This document shows positions 15,701 through 19,973 of a stretch of 19,973 nt of DNA, in pieces; position 1 is the stretch's first letter, and the number at the start of each line of letters is the position of its first letter. The notes below the pieces were generated by a model. That model did no database searches. It saw only the letters and a list, made by a program, of their open reading frames with translations, and had not been told where the DNA came from. This DNA is from an uncultured Pseudomonadota bacterium. Its GTDB lineage: Bacteria; Myxococcota_A; UBA9042; CAIXZC01. The position numbers were made by a program, and so were the translations under genes. The DNA lies in NCBI GenBank assembly GCA_937884235.1, contig CALGBT010000423.1, positions 1-19,973 on the forward strand. The letters are read 5' to 3'.

Positions 15701-18190
15701 GGCGACGAGAGCGATATCAACTGCGACGGTATCGACGGCATTGATGGTGACGGAGATGGATACGCCATGAGCCTCTTTGGCGGTGACGACTGTGATGACA
15801 GCGACGGTGAGATTCACCCGGGACAGGAGGATGCGCCAGGCGATGGAGTGGATTCCAATTGCGATGGCATGGACGGAATCGACAGCGATGGGGACGGCTT
15901 TGGCGGCGATGATTGCGATGATGGAGATCCGCTGGTCCATCCCGGGGCTCCCGACGCGGTGGGTGACGGCAAGGACGCCAACTGCGACGATGTGGACGGC
16001 GTTGACGGGGATGGGGACCAGGTGGCCTCCAGTGCCTCGGGGGGGGGCGACTGCGACGATGATGATGCTGAAATCAAGCCCGGTGCCGAGGACCTGGTGG
16101 GAGACGAGGTCGATACCAACTGCGACGGCCACGATGGCACCGATGCTGACGGCGATGGATTTGCTGATGAGACGTCGGGTGGTGGCGATTGCGATGACAC
16201 CAATGGATTGATTTTCCCGGGCCTCTTCGACCCGCTCGGGGACGGTATCGACAGCAACTGTGACGGTCTTGACGGCATGGATGCCGACCAGGACGGCTTC
16301 ATTTCCGGGGGCAGCGGCGGCGACGATTGCGATGACAACTCAGAGACCATCAATCCAGCCTCTGACGATAGCGCAGATGACGGTATCGATGCCAACTGCG
16401 ATGGCGTGGATGGCATTGATGGAGATGGCGATGGGGTGGCCTCCGAGGGTAGTGGAGGTAGCGACTGCGATGATGGCAATGACAAGATTCTGCCGGGCAT
16501 CATCGATGCGGTGGGCGACGGTATTGATGCCAATTGCGACGGTATGGACGGGCCTGACCTGGACGGCGACAAGGTCCTGGGGGCTGCTGCCGGGGGGGAT
16601 GATTGCAACGATACCGATGCCGGAGTGAAGCCGGGGGCGGAGGATGCTCCGGGTGACGGCATTGATCAGAACTGCGACGGCCTTGATGGCGTGGATACTG
16701 ACGGTGACGGGTATGCCGCAGGCACCAATCCGGGAGAGGATTGTGACGACGACAATGAGCTGGTGAACCCGGCCAACAAGAGTGATGTTGTTGGGGATGA
16801 CGTGGACGAGAACTGTGATGGGCACGACGGCATCGACAAGGACTTAGACGGATATGCGTCGGAGGGCTCAGGTGGTGATGATTGCTATGACTATTCTGCA
16901 GACGTAAATCCGGGAGTACTTGATCAGTTGGGGGACAATGTAGATACCAATTGTGATGGGCACGAGGGAACCGACCTTGATGGCGACGGGTATCCGTCCG
17001 ACGAGGCCGGTGGCGATGATTGCAACGACTCGGTCAAGGGGGTCAACCCGGGGGCTGAGGACACGGTTGGCGACAACGTTGACAACAACTGCGACGGTCT
17101 CGATGGAGTTGACGGTGACGAGGATGGCGTCGCTTCCACCGATTCCGGCGGTGAGGATTGCGACGATAGTGACGCTTTGGTCCATCCAGAGGCCGCGGAG
17201 CTTTGCCACGATGGCCTGGACAACAACTGTGATGGCGCTGTGGACGAGACGGGTGTGATTGGTGCACCGGTGGCGGCTGGCAGCGCGGTCAAGTTCCCGG
17301 AGTGTGAGCCTTGCGACCCAGACAATGTACTGGTCAAGGATGGCAACCTGGTAGGGTTGGGTATCAACGAGAGTAGCTGCTTTGGCGGTGCCTTCGGGGT
17401 GGGCTCGACCACCGGTTGTTTGAAAGTTGATTTCGGCGCATCGCGCTATGTCAGCGCCTTGCGGATAACGGCTCAGGAAGTTCCTGGAACCTGTAATTCG
17501 GATTGTGCGAATGTGCTCAACCAGTGCGATACATCGACTCCACTGCGGGTCTTCCGAGGGGTTGAAGACAAGGTTTCGGTGCAGTTCACGAGCCTGGTGG
17601 GTTCATATAGTCACGTGGGCAATCTTACGGCCCCTTATCAGGAACTTGGTGATCTGGTGCTTCCGGTGAATGCGTACATGCGTTACGCCCTGCTCTGCGG
17701 TGGGTACACAACGGCCAAATGGACCCGCCATCTGGAGGTAGACTACGTAGAAGCGCTGGGGTGCGAGACGGGTAGCTGCGACCCACCTGGCAGCCATCCT
17801 TGCGCTGACGATCTCTGCTACTGGAACGGTGACATCGACCACTGTGGTGAAGCCTGCAACGACTGCAGCGCCCCGGCCAACGGCAGTCCGGCTTGCACTC
17901 AGAGCAGTTGCGACTTCAACTGTGATTCTGGTTATGCCGAGATGTGCTTTGGTTGCTACCCGGACAACTACGTTGAGAAATGCGACGGTTGTTTTGCTGA
18001 CGCAGATCCGGCTCATTGCGGCAGTGGTTGCCTGGAGTGCGACGTTCCCACCAACGGCGCGGTGCTCTTCTGCCCCGACGACAAGCCTGGCTACTGTGGC
18101 TATCAATGCCCGGGTTCAAGTGACAAGTGCTATGTCGCCTCTCCGCCTCAGGGGCTCTTCATCAAGTGCTGGGAGATGAAGTGTAACTGA
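12779..18190 (+). CDS. Secreted multi-repeat MopE-type metal-binding protein with internal anchor/lipobox junction
   Basis: An 1803-codon frame. The ATG at 12779 follows AGGAG by six bases and begins a Sec signal peptide (MKSLFAAIVITLGIIGAVPA...), with predicted cleavage after V-P-A at residue 23. Residues 24-196 resemble a DNRLRE domain (ADTYV start, WxSKP core, SGPRLVF end). Residues 201-638 hold ten MopE-type repeats. A Pro/Gly linker leads to a MYXO-CTERM-like tail: C680, a hydrophobic stretch 690-703, R704-R706. Without any stop, W707 continues into a second hydrophobic segment ending in lipobox L-V-A-C722. Sixteen further repeats of another class follow (745-1490), then a domain I cannot name (1491-1660) and a Cys-rich tail (1662-1803) with two H-C-G-x-x-C-x-x-C-x-x-P-x-N-G units. 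Calcium or other metal binding by the Asp-rich loops is inferred from the family. It may be one polyprotein or two genes joined by a small deletion. It converges with dnaA (34 bp between stops). Confidence 0.85.
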   Translation: MKSLFAAIVITLGIIGAVPAVPAEEITVFANADTYVWQKEPGTSHDAEDLQWDKSMWVGQEQGTQISLINFAQEELPSPQEYGIAKAELFLKKNSYSQINGVPVTVQVKQIVSQWDEKVTWNSKPAIGSTVFVSWSINVNQSEHVFDVTSLLQQALASGNPFYGIALSPGTSVNWVNVSYSQHEGGNSGPRLVFTVCSAKDVDEDGTSSCDGDCDDDNATVYPDAPELCDGLDNDCDEEVDEVGDGDGDGFDSCNDCDDNDAFVNEDAMEVCNGIDDNCNGKKDEGFDKDNDGFSTCKPPIDCDDMDASIHPKADEKCNNIDDNCDSLIDNITDSDLDGYDSCSDCDDKVQSVFPGAVEICDGIDNDCDGVVDEGFDLDNDGHSACATPPDCNDFDAAIHPGATEVCDFADNNCSGVVDDVPDGDGDQITSCAGDCDDEDGEVYPGAEELCDDKDNDCNGQVDDAVDADFDGFTICTDCDDENPLVRPDGEEICNGVDDDCDGDVDNATDADKDGYTVCNDCNDDDKSIHPGVLEVCDGTDNNCDGTIDESEDADGDGYTKCAGDCNDDNATIHPGAQELCDGKDNNCSGKKDDAVDHDDDGYTICQSDCNDYNADINPTAAEIEDGLDNDCDGIVDEGFAKPEIIPPPDVVIPDDPESDVVVGPGTVEQEDGGGNGGGCQAGGGSSGSAWLLLALLALLALARRRWSLPLALVLTLALVACGDPEEVNGGKDGTCDKTAFDYVGDGIDKNCDGSDGVDKDGDGAASKNSGGKDCDDSDPEFGPKALDEVGDSIDNNCDGIDGTDADQDGHASVQSGGSDCHDYDATIYPTKKDLAGDGIDNNCDGIDGVDHDGDGYASVDTGGTDCDDIDPKRHPGAVDQTGDSIDLNCDGADGLDVDGDGYGSPASGGTDCNDADPATNPAAEDTVGDDLDNNCDGIDGIDADLDGFASTESGGGDCDDEELGIHPGVTDLVGDESDINCDGIDGIDGDGDGYAMSLFGGDDCDDSDGEIHPGQEDAPGDGVDSNCDGMDGIDSDGDGFGGDDCDDGDPLVHPGAPDAVGDGKDANCDDVDGVDGDGDQVASSASGGGDCDDDDAEIKPGAEDLVGDEVDTNCDGHDGTDADGDGFADETSGGGDCDDTNGLIFPGLFDPLGDGIDSNCDGLDGMDADQDGFISGGSGGDDCDDNSETINPASDDSADDGIDANCDGVDGIDGDGDGVASEGSGGSDCDDGNDKILPGIIDAVGDGIDANCDGMDGPDLDGDKVLGAAAGGDDCNDTDAGVKPGAEDAPGDGIDQNCDGLDGVDTDGDGYAAGTNPGEDCDDDNELVNPANKSDVVGDDVDENCDGHDGIDKDLDGYASEGSGGDDCYDYSADVNPGVLDQLGDNVDTNCDGHEGTDLDGDGYPSDEAGGDDCNDSVKGVNPGAEDTVGDNVDNNCDGLDGVDGDEDGVASTDSGGEDCDDSDALVHPEAAELCHDGLDNNCDGAVDETGVIGAPVAAGSAVKFPECEPCDPDNVLVKDGNLVGLGINESSCFGGAFGVGSTTGCLKVDFGASRYVSALRITAQEVPGTCNSDCANVLNQCDTSTPLRVFRGVEDKVSVQFTSLVGSYSHVGNLTAPYQELGDLVLPVNAYMRYALLCGGYTTAKWTRHLEVDYVEALGCETGSCDPPGSHPCADDLCYWNGDIDHCGEACNDCSAPANGSPACTQSSCDFNCDSGYAEMCFGCYPDNYVEKCDGCFADADPAHCGSGCLECDVPTNGAVLFCPDDKPGYCGYQCPGSSDKCYVASPPQGLFIKCWEMKCN
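13379..14692 (+). repeat. Ten class A MopE-type repeats (four Cys each) in the first half of the protein
   Basis: Each unit of about 42-46 residues follows the plan D-x-D-x-D-G-(Y/F)-x-x-C-...-D-C-(D/N)-D-x-(D/N)-...-P-...-E-(L/I/V)-C-(D/N)-G-x-D-(N/D)-x-C-(D/N)-G-x-x-D. The Asp loops resemble EF-hand-like or dockerin-like calcium sites, and the four Cys per unit suggest two disulphides. The DNA copies differ widely at synonymous positions, so the duplications are old. This matches the 'putative metal-binding motif' (MopE) family known from surface proteins. Confidence 0.85.
14816..14944 (+). other. MYXO-CTERM-like anchor joined in frame to a lipoprotein signal
   Basis: The first codon is C680 of the Gly-rich tail (GGGNGGGCQAGG); the last is lipobox C722. 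Between them lie hydrophobic 690-703, RRR (704-706), W707, and hydrophobic 708-721. An AGGAG (14888-14892) precedes an ATG (14896-14898) that is out of frame with both halves. If two bases (AA) were present after that ATG, the upstream half would end RRR-stop at an ATGA overlap and the downstream half would begin M-K-S-L-P-L-A-L, a standard lipoprotein start. That is an inference; the sequence as given is continuous. Confidence 0.7.
15011..17248 (+). repeat. Sixteen class B repeats (two Cys each) plus closing hybrid unit
   Basis: Each unit of about 46 residues follows D-x-D-x-D-G-x-A-S-...-G-G-x-D-C-(D/N)-D-x-...-P-G-x-x-D-x-x-G-D-x-x-D-x-N-C-D-G-x-D-G. I count seventeen N-C-D motifs. Unlike class A, there is no Cys in the D-x-D loop or before the D-x-x-D-N-C motif, leaving one Cys pair per unit. 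One unit (about 15884-15920) lacks the A-S...S-G spacer. The last unit switches back to the class A form (ELCHDGLDNNCDGAVDE). This is a long Asp-rich rod likely to bind calcium. Confidence 0.85.
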
Positions 18191-18224
18191 GCTGGCGATG
18201 GCTCGTGACGGGCTCGGGGCAGTC

Positions 18225-19532
18225 TTATCGACGTAGCTTCTGCTCGAAATCATCAAGAGTTTGTTGGAGGGTCGCGTCGATGCGGCGTTGCTTATCGATT
18301 TTGCGGGTTGCTGCCATGACGCTGGAATGGTCTCGGCCACCAAACCTTTCGCCCAATTCCGGGAAGGAGTGGACGGTGAGCCGGCGTGCCAGGTACATGG
18401 CGACGTGGCGAGGCTGGGCGATGTTCTTCTTGCGCGATCGAGACTTGATTTCCACGTCGGTAACACCGTAGCCGTGGCCCACCTGACGGAGAATCTGTTC
18501 CACAGAGACACGGCGAATTCGACTGCGGAAATAGCTCTTGAGATTCTCCTGCGCCATGGCCACGGTGACCGGTTCGCCGGTGGTTGCAGAGACTAGATGG
18601 AGGGTCTTCAGGCAGCTCTCGAGTTCGCGAATGTTGTCCTTCACTTGCTTGGCGATGGTCAGGGCGACGTCATCGCCCAGTGCCATGCCCATACGCTGAG
18701 CCTTGGCCTTGAGGATGGCGACTCTGGTCTCCAGCTGTGGTGCGGCGATTTCGGCAATTAGGCCCCACTCAAAGCGTGATCGGAGGCGGTCTTCAAGTTC
18801 GGGCAACTCCTGGGGAAACCGGTCACTGGTGAAAGCGATCTGTTTGCCGGCAGCATGGAGTGCATTGAAGGTGTGGAAGAACTCTTCCTGGGTGCGCGGC
18901 TTGCCGGCGAGGAACTGGATGTCATCCACCAGGAGGACATCGCAGGCATCGCGGTACTTGACGCGGAACTGTTCCATGCTCTTGCAACGGATCGAAGTGG
19001 TCATGTCATGGAAGTAGGTCTCGGCGGTAATGTAGAGCACTCTGAGCCGCGGATTGCGCTGGTGGCTATAGTGTCCAATGGAATGGAGGAGATGAGTCTT
19101 GCCCAGTCCGGTGCCGCCATAGATGAAGAGCGGGTTATAGGCTTTGCCGGAGCGCTCGGCAACTGCCTTTCCGGCGGCAAAAGCCATGTGGTTTGAGGGT
19201 CCGACCACGAAGTTGTCGAAGATATACTCTCTGGTAAGTTCAGTCGCTGCCGGTGGTGCTGGAGCAGCTGGCGAAACTGTTTCGAAGAGGTTCCTGTCGA
19301 CGATCTTGTACTCGACCATCATTGGTTTTTGCAGCACCTCTTCCAGGGAGCGGAGCAGGACTGGTTCGAAGTGCTCGATGAACCACTCCTGGAACTCCGC
19401 GTCCCTTACTTGAAGGGTAACTGTCCCGTTGTGCCAGTGAACAGGCTTGAGGGGTTTGAACCAGTTCCGAAATTCAAAGGCCCTCACTTCACCTTGGGCG
19501 ATGCCCATTACTTCTTGCCAATGTTCCTGCAT
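18225..19532 (-). CDS. dnaA: Chromosomal replication initiator protein DnaA
   Basis: 435 residues, near the usual 440-470. Domain I (1-85) has the W.....LKP...W protein-interaction pattern, followed by a short Pro/Ala linker (86-100). The AAA+ domain III begins YIFDNFVVGPSNHMAFAA, with Walker A G-G-T-G-L-G-K-T (139-146), Walker B L-V-D-D-I-Q-F (201-207), sensor region AFTSDR (233-238) and sensor 2 NIRELES (300-306). Domain IV carries the DNA-binding signature FGGRDHSSVMAATRKID (397-413). The ATG at 19532 is chosen because GGGGAG lies at 19546-19541, eight bases upstream, and residue 2 on aligns with the family; a longer in-frame reading from 19664 would begin inside the promoter. The protein binds DnaA boxes at oriC and loads the helicase. 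dnaN is not next to it here: the neighbour is a microcompartment gene on one side and the repeat protein on the other. Confidence 0.96.
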   Translation of the reverse strand: MQEHWQEVMGIAQGEVRAFEFRNWFKPLKPVHWHNGTVTLQVRDAEFQEWFIEHFEPVLLRSLEEVLQKPMMVEYKIVDRNLFETVSPAAPAPPAATELTREYIFDNFVVGPSNHMAFAAGKAVAERSGKAYNPLFIYGGTGLGKTHLLHSIGHYSHQRNPRLRVLYITAETYFHDMTTSIRCKSMEQFRVKYRDACDVLLVDDIQFLAGKPRTQEEFFHTFNALHAAGKQIAFTSDRFPQELPELEDRLRSRFEWGLIAEIAAPQLETRVAILKAKAQRMGMALGDDVALTIAKQVKDNIRELESCLKTLHLVSATTGEPVTVAMAQENLKSYFRSRIRRVSVEQILRQVGHGYGVTDVEIKSRSRKKNIAQPRHVAMYLARRLTVHSFPELGERFGGRDHSSVMAATRKIDKQRRIDATLQQTLDDFEQKLRR

Positions 19533-19555
19533 GAATACTACTCCCCGCCGTGTCC

Positions 19556-19572
19556 CAGTATCGTAGATACTG
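19556..19572 (-). promoter_or_regulatory. Hairpin/palindrome in the dnaA leader
   Basis: Seven-base arms CAGTATC and GATACTG flank a 3-base centre, perfectly complementary. In the dnaA mRNA it forms a short stem about nine bases before the ribosome site; as DNA it could be an operator. Its function is unknown. Confidence 0.5.
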
Positions 19573-19634
19573 AGTTGTCTTGTATGGTCGTGGACTGAAC
19601 TTCTGTTCCGGTCCTGTCCGATGGACGTACCCCC

Positions 19635-19681
19635 ATGTTCGACCGGCCAGCAAAACCTTGTCAAGGGGGTGTAAAAAAAAA
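19635..19681 (-). promoter_or_regulatory. Candidate dnaA promoter with UP-like T tract
   Basis: On the minus strand a T9 run (19681-19673) is followed by a perfect TTGACA (19664-19659), an 18-base spacer and GAACAT (19640-19635). With a start near 19628 the T tract sits at about -45 to -53, where UP elements act. The -35 lies within an 11-base near-palindrome CCTTG-T-CAAGG. The -10 is weak (3/6). Confidence 0.45.
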
Positions 19682-19862
19682 GTCCTTATTGCCTCCGATT
19701 CGGGCAGTCTTTACCCACTCGGGGCAGACCTCTTTGCCAGTGTTGAAATGACAAGTTTCAAATGGTTACGGACAGATCTGTTGGTTGCCGGCGGAATGAC
19801 CTGTTGCGATCTGAGTCGATCGTTCCCCCCCCCCACACTCCCCTATCAACGGGGCGTATAGC

Positions 19863-19892
19863 TTGACAGGAATCCAGTGATCGCAGTAGATT
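19863..19892 (+). promoter_or_regulatory. Candidate promoter of the EutN/CcmL gene
   Basis: A perfect TTGACA (19863-19868), an 18-base spacer and TAGATT (19887-19892). The expected start is near 19899, adjacent to the GGAGGAG ribosome site (19900-19906), so the leader would be about 13 bases. Confidence 0.5.
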
Positions 19893-19911
19893 AGCGCCCG
19901 GAGGAGCGAGT

Positions 19912-19973
19912 ATGATACTTGGAAAAGTTATTGGCCGGGTCGTTGCCAATCAGAAGTACGAAGGGCTGGAGGG
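19912..19973 (+). CDS. EutN/CcmL-type bacterial microcompartment vertex protein (5' end only)
   Basis: Only 20 codons are visible before the right edge. They read M-I-L-G-K-V-I-G-R-V-V-A-N-Q-K-Y-E-G-L-E, which matches the family's opening pattern (M-x-L-G-x-V-x-G-x-V-V-A-T-x-K-x-x-x-L) almost position for position. EutN/CcmL proteins are about 90 residues long and form the pentamers that cap the vertices of microcompartment shells. The ATG has a GGAGGAG site five bases upstream. It has its own promoter and is divergent from dnaA. Whether a full shell and enzyme locus follows cannot be seen. The assignment rests on a short stretch, but the match is strong. Confidence 0.75.
   Translation, partial: MILGKVIGRVVANQKYEGLE

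Larger units (their letters stand above)
19533..19911. other. 379-bp divergent intergenic region between dnaA and the microcompartment gene
   Basis: It holds promoters for both flanking genes, a hairpin in the dnaA leader, an A9 run (19673-19681), a C10 run (19825-19834) and a loose inverted repeat TTGAAA-N7-TTTCAA (19743-19761). I found no TTATCCACA-type DnaA box on either strand, so there is no sign that this is the replication origin. No plausible gene was seen in it. Confidence 0.6.

Noticed and set aside
13379..17248. Possible CRISPR or DNA-level tandem repeat array
   Set aside because: The periodicity is at the protein level only. DNA units vary widely and there are no identical repeats with unique spacers.
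19533..19664. Extended DnaA start at 19664 adding 44 residues
   Set aside because: The start codon would be inside the predicted -35 box, the extra residues do not resemble DnaA domain I, and the ATG at 19532 has a good ribosome site.
19640..19700. A9/T9 run as an intrinsic terminator on the minus strand
   Set aside because: Only a weak bulged stem precedes the T run and no gene lies upstream on that strand. Its position fits a UP element of the dnaA promoter better.
19533..19911. Replication origin next to dnaA
   Set aside because: No DnaA-box cluster or AT-rich unwinding region with boxes could be seen on either strand.

Overview
The window looks like a chromosomal segment of a Myxococcota-like (formerly deltaproteobacterial) bacterium. 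The evidence is a MopE-type Ca/metal-binding repeat protein carrying a MYXO-CTERM-like tail, a very large Hanks kinase/ATPase/GAF/cyclase signalling protein, moderately high GC, and ordinary bacterial housekeeping genes (recN, dnaA). This placement is an inference from gene content; there is no rRNA or other phylogenetic marker apart from DnaA and RecN.

Layout, left to right. (1) 1-583, minus: the N-terminal 194 codons of a lipoprotein of unknown function, running off the left edge, with its own promoter at 601-629. (2) 713-3628, plus: a two-gene operon, a FAD-dependent oxidoreductase (lycopene-cyclase/geranylgeranyl-reductase-like fold) followed 6 bp later by a B12-binding-domain radical SAM enzyme; together they suggest an uncharacterised lipid/isoprenoid or small-molecule modification step. 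(3) 3675-10837, plus: a 2113-residue protein with two tandem kinase domains, an AAA-type ATPase, a long helical region, a GAF domain, a coiled coil and a C-terminal class III adenylate cyclase. A ZIP-family metal transporter starts inside its stop codon (TTGA overlap). (4) 10856-12547, minus: recN, convergent with the ZIP gene. (5) A divergent intergenic region with an 18-bp perfect palindrome and a strong sigma70-type promoter. (6) 12779-18190, plus: an 1803-codon exported repeat protein. (7) 18225-19532, minus: dnaA, with a UP-element-like promoter and a hairpin leader. (8) 19912 to the right edge, plus: the first 20 codons of a EutN/CcmL bacterial-microcompartment vertex protein with its own promoter.

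The most unusual object is the repeat protein. One open frame encodes a secreted DNRLRE + 10-repeat protein that ends in a MYXO-CTERM-like anchor. It is followed without a stop by a second lipoprotein-type signal with a lipobox Cys, 16 more repeats of a different class, and a Cys-rich tail. This is either a natural polyprotein that could be cut into two surface-anchored products, or two genes fused by a tiny deletion at an ATGA-type stop/start. The two possibilities can be told apart by checking reads and homologues.

No rRNA, tRNA, CRISPR array, transposase or phage gene was seen. Promoter calls are by eye only.
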